Assembly (NCBI RefSeq): GCF_932526225.1
Contig: NC_064039.1
Span: 6,881,459-6,945,458 of the forward strand
DNA length: 64,000 bases
Source of the DNA: Nematostella vectensis
Lineage: Eukaryota > Cnidaria > Anthozoa > Actiniaria > Edwardsiidae
Direction of reading: 5' to 3'
The stretch's first letter is position 1, and each line of letters opens with the position of its first letter. Position numbers and translations under genes: made by a program. The notes beneath the pieces were generated by a model. It saw only the letters and a program-made list of their open reading frames with translations. It did no database searches and was not told the origin of the DNA. Of this stretch, positions 22,101 through 32,450 are shown in pieces.

Positions 22101-25100
22101 TGACAATTTTTTTTGCCATCCCCCAGAAATGGAAGTTACAGTGAGATTTTACATTTACTTCAGGACACTTTCAGAAATCGGTAACATATAACGTGCTTAA
22201 ATTCTAAATAAAAAGTATGTATCGGTGCCACAAGTTCTAAAATACTGTCTTCTTTGGCCATAATTCGGCTTTTTATTGGTTACTCCTTAATTCCTGGACC
22301 GTAACTTTCCATGAAGGTAAGATAACGTTCTGCTGTACCTTGGTCAATTGACTTTTCAGAAGACTTCTCAACAGCAAGTTTGAGCACTGTCCTTAGCTTT
22401 TGCACCTGGTCACGCAAGCTATCTATCTCTGCAACAGTCTGGATGTTGTTGTCGGGCACCCCCTCCCCCACGGGACTGTGGAGGGTGAGGGCAGTGTTTT
22501 CTGTGTCAAGCTGTTGTAACCGTTCCTTTAGCTTGTGAATCACCTCTTGATCATGGAAGCGAAGCTTTTCGTAGCTACCAACCACTTCAGATAATTCTGA
22601 AAGCTTTGTCTCTATAACAAAATAAACGTTTGTTAAAAAAATATGTGTAAATAACTTTACTGCGACTTTGAATTTTCTGCAAAATTCAATTTTTCAAAGA
22701 CTAAACAGGTTTTCCCGCTTCCATCAATCAAAGTTTTGCTGTGAAATGGCCGAAAGTCTTGGTAAAAAAAAAAACTTCAATGCTTTCATTGAGTAAAAAG
22801 AGTATAAAAATTCCATGTTATATCCCAATTATTCATGACCCTCTATAGTGGCAAGGCTGGATATTCTAACCAAGATCAGGTCCCAATTATTCATGACCCT
22901 CGATAGTGGCAAGGCTGGATATTCTAACCAAGATCAGGTCCCAATTATTCATGACCCTCTATAGTGACAAGGCTGGATATTTTAACCAAGATCAGGTCCC
23001 AATTATTCATGACCCTCGATAGTGGCAAGGCTGGATATTTTAACCAAGATCAGGTCCCAATTATTCATGACCCTCGATAGTGGCAAGGCTGGATATTTTA
23101 ACCAAGATCAGGTCCCAATTATTCATGACCCTCTATAGTGACAAGGCTGGATATTCTAACCAAGATCAGGTCCCAATTATTCATGACCCTCTATAGTGAC
23201 AAGGCTGGATATTCTAACCAAGATCAGCCACTCTGTCTTCCTCCACACAAGTAATGAGCTTGAGCTTGTCTTCTGCATCATTTGCTCTCTTTTGCTCTCT
23301 GCTTACTGCTTCCATGTGCTCTCTCTTCATTTCTGCCATCTCTTCCTGCAGTTGGACCAGCAATGGAGATGGCTTTGACGATTTCTCCTCTGCCTTTTCT
23401 AATCTCTCCTTCAATTCTTTGAGCTCCTTTCTCAGCTGTGAAATACAGTTCTCATAATCCCTTGCTTTGCTTTCTGGAAAGTGTTTGCTGGATTCCAGCA
23501 TGTCCTTCATATCATCCAGTTGCTGTTCAAGTTCTTCTTTTTGTGTTCTCTCCTCTGAGAGTAACAGCTGGAGCTCTCTGAGCATGAGTGCGTGGTTGTT
23601 TTCTTCTTCTTCTCTGTTTTGCTGCTCCTGTCTCATCCGCAACTTCAGCTAGGAAAAATAACAATGTTCACACAACAGCCCCATTCATTCTCTTTTTAAG
23701 CCCTTTCAATGTAATAACACCCACCTACCTGCTATCGAAGAACTACATTTTATGAACAAGACCCCTCTCTCTATTTACATGTAGCTCCCTCCCTTCTTCT
23801 AACAAGTACATGTTTTCAAAAGTCTTTGTTGCTCCATACAAATATAAAAAGGATGCAAAACGTCATGCAGAGACAAGCATAATACAGTATACTAATGGTA
23901 GTACAGTAAATATCACAATCCATCTATGTAGTGCCAAAAATGGGAAAGAGAGATTTTGAAATAAGACAAAAAATAAATACCCCCTCCCCCAAGAGGTTGT
24001 ACATAGTACTCTTTCAAATAGTTTAAAATTTATGTGACAAACACGACTTTGCAATACTGACCTCCTTGGTTTGAGATTCAAGCTCTTTTAGCTTTTCAGT
24101 AAGCTTCTCTCTCTCTGCTTCCATTTCTTTTTGTTTCCCCTCAAAGTCATGCTACATAAACAAACAAACAACAATATAACTAAAGCTACAGCACTAAAAC
24201 ATTGGACAAAATCCAAGCTTTACAAAGTTAACAATAACTTTTCACTACATACATAGTCTGTTTTTTTTATGTGTTACACTGTGTTACACTGTTAGATACA
24301 CTGTGTTACACTGCTAGCAGTCAAATTAGCTGTTTGCTCGTACTGGTAGGGTTTCCAAACTCCAGAACATCGATTATGTTTGATAGGCAATTATGGAGAA
24401 ATAACCATTCGGCCTATGCTACATATACGGCCAGGGGTATCCTCAAGCACTTTTGCGTTACAGAGTTCAGTGCAACTCCAGCTGGCAATTTCAAAATACA
24501 GCAAAGCGTTAAAAATGCTCATGGTAACTTCCAAAATGATATCACATATGCTCAACCCATTTTCTTCACAGGTTTCCGTAGAGGTTTCTTTTGGGGATAC
24601 TAACAAACAAACATGTGTAAGAGCAGAGATGGAACACAGCTGTTAGAAAGAAACTTTGAATAAACTATGCTAGCAGGCTGCCATACTGTATGTTGGTCTA
24701 GTTTTGAACTAAAGCATTGAAATTGTAGTTTGTGTATCACAAAGCTCTGAGAATACATGTTGTATGTGTACCATCATCTTTTTCTTGTCTGCCTGGTAGT
24801 TGGCCTCCATCATAGCCTTCTGCTCCATGACAGTCTTCAAAGTTGAAGACAGGGTCAATACTTGGTCCTGTTCATTTTTGTCGTCATCACCATCCTCATC
24901 TTCATCATCTGATTCCACTGCTACATCACCCTATTTACGTACATCAGAAGGTAGGTTTGAAATGCATACAAGATGTATGTTCTACCCTATCCTACAGTTC
25001 TACCAGTGTATAATTGAATTGCAAAAAGCATGGCCCCCATTTATTTATATTTATAGTAAAAGGGAATGAGGGCCTGTCTTTTTGCATTTGTTGAAATAAT

Positions 25101-26245
25101 TTCAAGTTGGCTTGAAAGTCCCAATTCCTCAATGAAATCAATTTACAGAACGTCTGAATTTGCAAAACCCACATTTACATCAGACAAATGTGATGTGGAT
25201 ACTTGGTATTCTAAGTAACAAGTAGAATATTAAGGATATCGAGATACCAGCTTTAAAGCTTTACTGTCGAATCCATTGTATCACAACGCTGCATTTTCAA
25301 AACATTGATTTGTTTTTGTCTTTTGGGATTTTTTGTTGCGCCAGTCTAATTATTCTAAGCCAATTAGATTCTTGCCATCTCTCGCCTAGTCCAGTTGCCT
25401 GGCTTTCTGTCGCGACACTGTCTGGTTTTCGTCCAGAGGATAGCCATAGGGAAGTGCACAAACCAAGACTCTGATTTGCTCAGAATGGTTAAACTGATGA
25501 AACAGAAAACCAAAACAAATCGTGCTTTGAAAACGCGGGTCGCGATTCAATGGGTTCGGCAGTAAAACAATTAACCAAAAATACCTTGAAACTTTTTATG
25601 AATAGTGTACTGCTACGAACCCCAAATGGCTAAGCATTGTGTACTTTATCAAAATCATATACAGTAGCTAAGTACCTCATTACTTAGCCCTTTCCTATCT
25701 GGCCCATCCTGCTTGTCATTTCCCTGAGTCTCTGTCTGACCAGACGGTTCGTTCACAGCAAGAGGGTGGTCCTTCACCTCCACTCCTGCAGGTTTCCCTT
25801 GAGCCACCATCTTCTCATCAGACACAATTTCCTTCTCATAAGGCTTCCCTTCACCTTCAAGGCCAACGCCTTTAGGCCCATCAGCTACAGGACTTGCATC
25901 ATGGCCTTTCTTCTTGGAAGATCTGGGATGTTTGGTGTGAGATTGCTGAGCTGTAGTGAGAACTTTGATACTTGCATCCAAAGCCTCCTTTTCTTTGAGG
26001 AGATTCTTGTATGCGTGGACAACATCTAAGTAGAATTAATTACAACAATCACAAAAAAAAATGCAAAATCTTATGTGGCTGCTCTCAGAATATTTTCTCA
26101 TGATTATATTCAAGTAGTCATAATTATATAATACTTCAAACGCTTCTCGGTACTATTTACCTCTCAGCTTTGACTCATATCTACTCAACTGTTCCTTCTG
26201 GGCCTCAATGATTTTGATTAGCTCTGATCTTGACTTTCGTTCCAT
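19165..26245 (-). CDS. GCC1: GRIP and coiled-coil domain-containing protein 1 (golgin)
   Basis: Eleven coding exons with consistent phases: 26245-26161, 26025-25676, 24930-24772, 24151-24062, 23648-23219, 22611-22339, 21842-21220, 20523-20396, 19968-19903, 19832-19703, 19206-19165; 791 residues against 775 for human GCC1. Diagnostic matches to the vertebrate protein: DVVHAYKNLLKEKEALDASI after the first splice, NYQADKKKM, HALMLRELQLLLSEERTQ, HKLKERLQQLDTEN, RQLKDEFERYK and the C-terminal GRIP domain (about 735-783), with NLEYLKNI (Tyr 744) and ILQFSPKE. In the family this Tyr is essential for binding the small GTPase ARL1 at the trans-Golgi. Most of the rest is coiled coil, with an acidic linker near 148-168. 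Exon 11 encodes only VARVKKTHQGHWW. GCC1 tethers vesicles and organises the Golgi. It diverges from RAB28. Introns 5, 8 and 10 contain tandem copies of the preceding exon end and donor site (separate entries). Confidence 0.96.
19530..19742 (-). repeat. exon-10 tail and donor copied into intron 10 (three tandem copies)
   Basis: The segment covering the last ~40 nt of GCC1 exon 10 and its donor recurs with a period of about 81 bp: real copy 19691-19742, then about 19610-19662 and 19530-19582 in the intron. On the minus strand each reads CTTCAGTT(T/C)AGCCCC(A/G)AAGAG; the donor is GTACAG in the real copy, GTATAG in the middle copy and the broken GAACAG in the far copy. The GRIP residues LQFSP(K/E)E are still encoded in each. 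Confidence 0.9.
20096..20425 (-). repeat. exon-8 tail and donor copied into intron 8 (three copies)
   Basis: The GCC1 exon 8 junction (minus strand ACTGTACTCTCAG|GTAACG at 20396) is echoed at 20318 (TACTGCGCGTCAG|GTAACA) and 20105 (TACTGTACACTCAG|GTAACA). Flanking intron words (CATTATGAATGATT, TATCCTTATGATAACCATCA) are repeated too. The third copy is separated from the second by a foldback element at 20171-20257. Confidence 0.85.
20171..20257. mobile_element. small foldback element in GCC1 intron 8
   Basis: The left arm AGTCCAGACCTGGGAATCTC (continuing to ACATTCT) pairs with the right arm AAGAATGTCGAGGGCAAAGA (continuing to CAGGTCTGAACT), about 36 bp each around an 11-nt loop. Borders read TAGT and ACTA, so TA is a likely target. 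It interrupts the tandem copies of the exon 8 tail. Confidence 0.8.
20645..21005. mobile_element. C-rich MITE with CGTACCCAGGG ends in GCC1 intron 7
   Basis: The ends CGTACCCAGGG and CCCTGGGTACG are perfect inverted repeats. The interior holds long poly-C tracts (20908-20932). A lone end of the same type (CGTGTACCCAGGATTGGCCC) lies near 35118. No coding capacity. Confidence 0.7.
22826..23226 (-). repeat. 58-bp tandem repeat carrying seven copies of the exon-5 donor site
   Basis: Seven units of 58 bp fill most of GCC1 intron 5. Each contains, on the minus strand, CTGATCTTG|GTTAGAATAT, which is exactly the end of exon 5 and its donor. The unit nearest the exon is the real junction (23219); six further copies lie at 58-bp steps deeper in the intron. 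Units differ only by a few substitutions (CTATAGTGAC or CGATAGTGGC; TTCTAACC or TTTTAACC), so the expansion is recent or homogenised. Using any inner donor would add an in-frame TAG. Confidence 0.95.
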
Positions 26246-26828
26246 CGGTTCACAATATTTTTACCATTAGGTCAAATTCAGTGCAATTCTTGCATTATTG
26301 ATAACATTTCAAATTATATGAGAAAAAAAGAAAATAATGTCATCCATGGATACGAAATGAAAAAATGTTTACTCTCATAGTAAATATTGTAGGACGGTCT
26401 TCCTTCTACTTCAACCAAATTCACACGTATCAGCCGCCATATTGTTTTGATTATGAGCCTCGTCCTCACGTATAGAGCCCAGTCTCTCGCAAGTAAACTT
26501 TCTTCGCATGGGTTTTGAAAGATGAAGAGATTTCTCTTCGTCTGATTCGAGCCTATGATGTAATATCATCAACTTTTCTCTTTTCCTGTATATTCTCTTG
26601 TCTCAAAAATGGCATTGTTTGTTGATTCTTTGTTTTTGTAGGCAGACTCCTCCCCCCTCCTAGAACTATCGAGCCCGCGATGCGGTACTCCGTTGCCCCG
26701 TGACGTCACTGCAAACATTTACAATACACAACGAACAGAGAGCAAAGGCGAGATCCGTTCACATGCAGAAATAATCGAAAATGCGCCAGCTTCTTCGCTG
26801 ATAGCTCTCTTTAGATCATAAACATATC
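26246..26828. promoter_or_regulatory. divergent GCC1/RAB28 promoter region
   Basis: A 583-bp interval between the GCC1 ATG (minus) and the RAB28 ATG (plus). It contains a perfect cAMP-response palindrome TGACGTCA at 26701-26708 next to CCCCG, and no TATA box near either start. A shared bidirectional promoter is inference from spacing. Confidence 0.6.
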
Positions 26829-29659
26829 ATGTCAGACTCCGAGGATGAGACATCGACTGAACATCAATTAAAATTCGTCTTAATAGGCGACGGAGCTGCT
26901 GGCAAAGTAAGCGCCATTGATTCTGTTGAGTAGAATCTTTCTGACAGAAATTTTCTGTGTTTTTACGTGATTGTCCGTACAAAAATAAGAACCATATAAC
27001 AAAGCTCTATGTGCCGTCTGTTTGATATTTATCGATTTACTATGATGTTTAAATCTGGTTTTAGACCTCTCTTTGTATACGATACACACAAGAGAACTTT
27101 GAGCAGACTTATAAACAGACCATTGGACTGGATTTCTTTCTGAAACGTATAGTTCTTCCTGGTAAGTCGTACATCAGCATTAAAACAAGAACTATTTGAT
27201 AAGTTTTTTATCATACAATAATACCATAATCTGTTCATAATTTGATTTGTGTTTAAGGAAACGTTCATGTGACAATACAAGTGTGGGATATCGGCGGGCA
27301 AACCCTTGGAGGGCAGATGTTAGACAAATACATCTTTGGTGCTCACGTGAGTGATGCAGATATGTTAGCTTATATTGGTGTCAATATGTTTATTATTATC
27401 TATTTAATCACGAGCTTTTTACGAGTGAGTGAAAACTGTCAAGATTCGTCACACCTACGTTGTTACTTTCCTTTGTATTATTGAGTTATTATTATCTTGT
27501 ATATTTCATTTATTTGTATATTTTTAAATAATAGTCTTGTTTTTTTTTTTTTTTTTTTTTTGGGGGGGGGGGGGGTAAGTTTTATTTCCAAAATAATATG
27601 CCCCAAACAACCCAGACACTGACCCACCTAATTGATATTTTAGATTATATCACTTTAATTCCAAGTGTCAAAATCCCTTTTATTTTAGGCAATTTTGTTG
27701 GTCTATGATGTTACCAATCAAAGTAGCTTTGATAACTTGGAAGATTGGTATGAAACTGCAAAAAAGGTAGCAGAGAAACAAGGAGGCAAAATGCCACACA
27801 TGGCATTAGTAGCAAATAAAAGTAAGTACATATGAATTTAATTTTGGAACTCACTCCTAACAGTTACTAAAAAATTTCAACTTCCAATGGTCCAGGTTAA
27901 ACAAATGATCAGAATTAGTGACCAAATGCAGTTCATGAAAACAAATTCTATGCGTCCAATAAGAATAAGCGCTTCAGAAGCGGCAGCATAAATAGTTAAT
28001 TTTATTCAGAATAATATGTCTGATGATCGCTATACAAGTAACAGCTACTGTAGTGTGTTCTGCCATTAAATTTATACATTTATAAATTTACACATATAAG
28101 TCAAGCACTAACATTGTACTATATTGTTATAAATGTCCAGTATAAATTTGGGGATTACTTCATCCCCAGTACAACAGATTAATTTGTTTATTTCTTGGTG
28201 ACATGAATCAAAGTGATGGATGTAAACCTTCACTCACAAAGAAGGTGATGCTGATGTTTTCTAACATATAGTATCTTTGGCACTGCTAAACTGTTCCTTT
28301 GTATTGCATTTTTTTACAATATTTTTTTCTCTTAGTGGATCTTGAGCACATGAGAGTTGTGAAGCCAGACAAGCATGGCAGATTTGCTCAAGAAAATAGT
28401 TTATCAAGGTGAGGATGTATACTGTACATTCTGCTCTAATTTTACAGGAAATCAGTCCTCATATCCTACAATGTTTACAATGTATTTGCATTTTGTTTTT
28501 TATGAATTATTTCTTGTTTTCAGTCATTTCATATCTGCCAAGACAGCAGAACAAGTAAGTAACAATTAACATAATCAGGCAATAATATTTGTGTACATTG
28601 ATTTGCTTCACCATGGAAATTGATAACAGAGTGAATACCAATCAACCATCTCAGAGAGCTTTATATATGGCTGCAAATGACAATTGCCAAATGGCAGCTC
28701 TGCCATGAAAGATACCATGAGACTTTTATTTCTACTGAATACAAATCACTAACTGCTTAATATGAATAACTCATGTTATTAATTATTTTGTAATACATAT
28801 AAGCAATGGGTAGGTCTCAGATCTGAACCTGTATTTAAATAGCTGTTTTAATAGGAATGCAGTAGTATTGCTTACAATTCATGTTTCATCTAATTTCTAT
28901 CAGGTGTCACTGTGCTTTCACAAAGTTGCTGCAGAAGTTCTCGGAATCAGGCTCACAAAAAACGAGATGGAGCAACAATCAGTATCCTTTATTTTCATCA
29001 AATCTGATGCTGTCCCAGAGCCACTGCATCTCCTCGTGAAACATCTACCTTTTATATGCTGTAAACAACAGATAAAGCAATTCACGTACAACCACACATC
29101 TCCATTCTCCATCCAGTACCAGGGCTTATGGGAAGCCCTACCATCATACAGCTTGTACCTTATTTAAAGGTTGTTGGCCCAAAAAGGTATTTCCAGTGTT
29201 ATGTGGCTCATTGTATATCCACTTTCTGTGCCTGGACTATTTTCTGTTTCATTGCACTTCACTGTATCAATCTGAACCACACCTGATGTTTTTATTTTGT
29301 TCGCACATAAGGTGAATATCTGATGAGTCATGTGACATTTCTATAGTTGGAATGTCTTTTTGGTCATCGATGGACCAGAGATCACACACAAACTCTTTGA
29401 CACAGGTCTGAATCAAACTCAGAATCTAAAGATTAGTACTAACAGAGTTTTGACATTAAGCTTGCTTTTGAAATTTAGAATTACTTGGTATTGATATAAT
29501 ACATATAAATATATTATTTATTTAATGTGAAGTTTTGTTCCTTGACTTGTGGTTTAACAGAGAGTTGTAAAAGCTGAGGTTATCCAGTATAGCAACCATG
29601 AAATGCCTACAAGAGCCACACCTATGCAAACAAAGAGTTCCTTCTGCTCAATACAATAG
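26829..29659 (+). CDS. RAB28: Ras-related GTPase Rab-28
   Basis: Eight exons: 26829-26906, 27065-27161, 27258-27346, 27689-27821, 28336-28408, 28524-28554, 28904-28981, 29561-29659; 225 residues against 221 in human. Motifs in order: P-loop GDGAAGKT (20-27), [10 protein letters not shown] (switch I region), the RAB28-specific [10 protein letters not shown] (in place of the usual DTAGQ), LLVYDVTN, the guanine-binding NKMDLEHM formed across a splice, and ISAKT. It ends in CSIQ, a CaaX box; human RAB28 likewise uses a single CaaX box and is farnesylated, unlike most Rabs with double Cys. RAB28 acts in cilia, in IFT/BBSome-linked traffic and extracellular vesicle shedding (family knowledge). All splice sites are GT-AG; exon 7 ends CAATCA|GTATCC. 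The tail [10 protein letters not shown] matches vertebrates closely. Confidence 0.97.
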
Positions 29660-31975
29660 CACTTGGCAATCATAGTGTACATAGTAGACATTAGTGATAT
29701 ATTTTAACACCAATTTATAAACGATCATTTAAGTTTCATATACAAGTATTATGCTCATGTATTTTAATGATAGAAAATATTTATAAGACATGTTGCCCTG
29801 TCTCTCCATGTGCAGGTTCCTCTTATTGCTATCAAACACACCTAAAGATGATCACCTGATTACATATAACAGTCTACAAGTGACTTACCTTCTCATACCC
29901 ATTGTATAGCACCAATCACCTCTCTTTATGTTAGGTGTTCCCATAAATATTGTCCAAAGCAGTAATTTTAATTAAATTTGCCCATTACTGTAAACTGTTT
30001 TTATATTACCTCAGCAATTATGGTCATTATATAAAACAACTGAGACCAGGATTTTGGAATTGCCGAAGTCATGTAACAACAAATTTGTCTGTAAAAACTA
30101 CCATGAAAGATCCATGCATTAGCAGGGCCGTAGCAGGGGGTGGGCCACTGGGGGCATGTGCCCCCCCCCCCCCCCCAATATTTTGAAAAATTATAAGGAA
30201 ATGACCAATAGGGGCGTGCCTGTGACCCCCACTATTTTCTTAGTGTTTCTGTATTGTGCGCAATCAATATTTCGAGGCCTGCTACAGCCTTGATTAGGTA
30301 AATCAAGTGGTTTTCGTGGTAACATTAAACGGTGTGCAGGTACAGTTATCTGGTGGATTTATTTGATTATGGAAACACAGAATACAAACAACATGGTCAG
30401 AAAAAAATCTTATTATGTCAATTTCAAACTTCTAACCTGGCTTGCTGTAAAAAAAAAATCAAAATGCAAAAAAGACAGATAAAATGCCTTATGTCTTTAT
30501 AAAGCAATTGTTTTCCGAGTGGCATTGTTTAGCAGGTCACTGAAAATTGAGGTGACTTTTATGATAATTTTCCAGATCAATGATAACTAAGCTCTAACAT
30601 GCAAATAAAAATTGAAATATTAATTTTTTTTTTTCTTATATGGCCATTTTTTTTCCGTTTGATTACTAAAGGGAAAAATAGATTGATGAATGGAAGCGAA
30701 ATGGGAAGGCTAGACAATAATTGTTGTGGCAGAGAGGATGGTCTGGAAAATAATGTGTTGAGGCGGAAATTTCTGTCGCCTCAAGAAAGTCACAATTTTG
30801 CTACACGTTTTCTCATATCTAAGAGAAATGGAGAAACCTATAAATATATAGGAAGTTTTTTTTTTTTTTCATTTCGCGGTAACAAAGAAAAAAGTTACGG
30901 TCCAGGCGCTATATTCTGGCGCGCATCGTATCGCGTGCGGTCATTTGTTTACATATTAAGCAAGGTCCTTGTTTTTTATGTCCTATGCTTTATCAACCTG
31001 ATGGCGATAAAAATAAACGCCTAAATATTCCACTTTTTGTTTTAAATGAGCGCATGAACTATCTATAGATAGCTCACATTTTACTAGTCAGTTTACTTGT
31101 TTCAGAGCACGAAAGATATGCACGTGCGCGACTATGAGCACAGGAGAACAAAACACTAAAGGCGGCACCACGAAAAGATGTCATATGGACGTGCGAGACT
31201 GAGAAAAGGAGAGCAAAAGGCTTAATGCAGCAATTATTATGCCTAGTTCACAGCGTGCTGTGCATGATGACGAATTTACCATATTACTAAAGCAACCAGC
31301 TAATTCTCACGAGACACAATCGTTAAAAATACCCCGATATTTTTCAGTCTACATCTCAGTGAGCTGTGCGTGGCGTATCCGACTAAGACAGGGCTGAGAT
31401 CCTGGTTAGTGCCTCCCCATTAACGCGCGGGTACCTCAGGTTCCTTTGCATTGTACAGTTCGCTAGATAGCGGTGTTTGGGTCGAAATCTAAAACCTAGC
31501 TGTAAAGCTTTAGCTGCCATACGGAGTTTCAGACTATGTCTGGAAGAGTATAATCTATCTTTTTCTCTCGTTTATCTGATCTGAGGTTCGATCCTCGGGC
31601 AATCGGCTCTACCTTTTTTTTTATGCAAACAAACGACCCCACCTGATACGATGCGAGCCAGTATCTTAGCGTCTACCGGGTGGGGAGAAGACGAATTGCC
31701 GAAAGTGGGCCGTAACCTTTTTTTTTGCTTTCTTTGTTACTGCAAAATGAAAAAAACTTCCAGTAATGTTAGGATTTACATTTCTGCTAATTACTGTCGG
31801 CATAGCACACACTGCCCAGTTACTGTCGAGGTTTGATTGGCAAAAAAAACTACATCCTAATGTATTTTCAAGATCGACAGGGAAAAGGAAATAAGAAATT
31901 TTTCTAGTCTTTCCAATTTTTCAGTTATCATATCCGCCCCAAAAGGTAAAAAGTAGAATTGCCGAAATCGGTCAC
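29660..31975. other. convergent intergenic region RAB28 / BOD1L1
   Basis: It lies between the two 3' ends. It holds a G-rich MITE (30123-30292), a decayed MITE arm (30043-30083) and no supported gene. The 141-codon ORF at 30599-31024 is rich in Phe/Lys from T and A runs and lacks any family signature. Confidence 0.5.
30123..30292. mobile_element. G-rich MITE, CAGGGCCGTAG family, with ATTAG target duplication
   Basis: The ends CAGGGCCGTAG and CTACAGCCTTG are flanked on both sides by ATTAG, a probable 5-bp target site duplication. The interior is in the opposite orientation to the 17107 copy (ATATTTTGAAAAATTATAAG, then TGTTTCTGTATTGTGCGC). Confidence 0.82.
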
Positions 31976-31989
31976 GGATGGTATACATC

Positions 31990-31995
31990 TTTATT
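31990..31995 (-). promoter_or_regulatory. polyadenylation signal of BOD1L1-like gene
   Basis: TTTATT on the plus strand gives AATAAA on the minus strand about 400 nt after the stop codon. It places a 3' UTR over 31975-32396. Confidence 0.5.
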
Positions 31996-32189
31996 CTACA
32001 AGCACCAAATATTTACAAAATGAAGGGGGAGGTAGGTCAAAAGATACTTTGTGATTTCTTTTTTCTCTTTCCTCCTACCTTCTCACTTGCTTCAGTAAAC
32101 TAAGATGCCCTGGTTCTGGGAAAACATCTAAGTGTGCCTGTGATAACAAAAAATAGCTACCTGCTCTCTTGACCCAGCGTTAATGGCCT

Positions 32190-32450
32190 TTGAAGGGAGA
32201 CATACCACCCTGATCCCTAGATCTAGAGTGAGTGTGCTTCGAAGGAAGGCACACCTCCTCTGATCCAGTGCGAGTGTGTTGATGGAAGGCAAGCATTCCT
32301 ATATAAGCCCTAAATCCAGTGCAAGTGTGCTTAGACCTCTTTTTGTAATCTTTCTCTTGAGTCAAGTCCTCTGCCATCTATTGTAGTGTCTGGGTCCTAG
32401 TCCCAAGAGCCAGTGCGAGTGTGTTTAGAGGGAAGACGGACCTCCCTGGT
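32190..32450 (-). repeat. ~50-bp tandem repeat spanning BOD1L1 stop codon and 3' UTR
   Basis: At least four degenerate copies of a unit that on the minus strand reads about CTTCC(A/C)TC(A/T)AAACACACTCG followed by CACTGGAT. The first copy is still coding (PSKHTRTGS just before the stop at 32397); the others lie downstream and can be read as KHTCTG, HQHTRTGS and PSKHTHS in another frame (32180-32377). Confidence 0.75.

Noticed and set aside
22826-23226. Regular direct repeats that might suggest a CRISPR array
   Set aside because: Units are contiguous 58-bp tandem copies without unique spacers, in an animal intron.
24271-24646. Plus-strand ORFs of 88-110 codons
   Set aside because: They lie inside a GCC1 intron on the opposite strand and show no recognisable sequence.
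30599-31024. 141-codon plus-strand ORF
   Set aside because: Phe/Lys-rich from poly-T/A tracts, no domain, no splice context; probably chance.
31580-31625. tRNA-like B-box (GAGGTTCGATCCTC) followed by a T run
   Set aside because: No cloverleaf or convincing A-box at proper spacing was found; could be a decayed SINE but unsupported.
32180-32377. Separate 65-codon minus-strand ORF beginning MAEDLTQEKDYKK
   Set aside because: Falls in the BOD1L1 3' UTR and is made of the repeat units; no independent evidence of coding, though a hidden splice to it is mentioned as a possibility.
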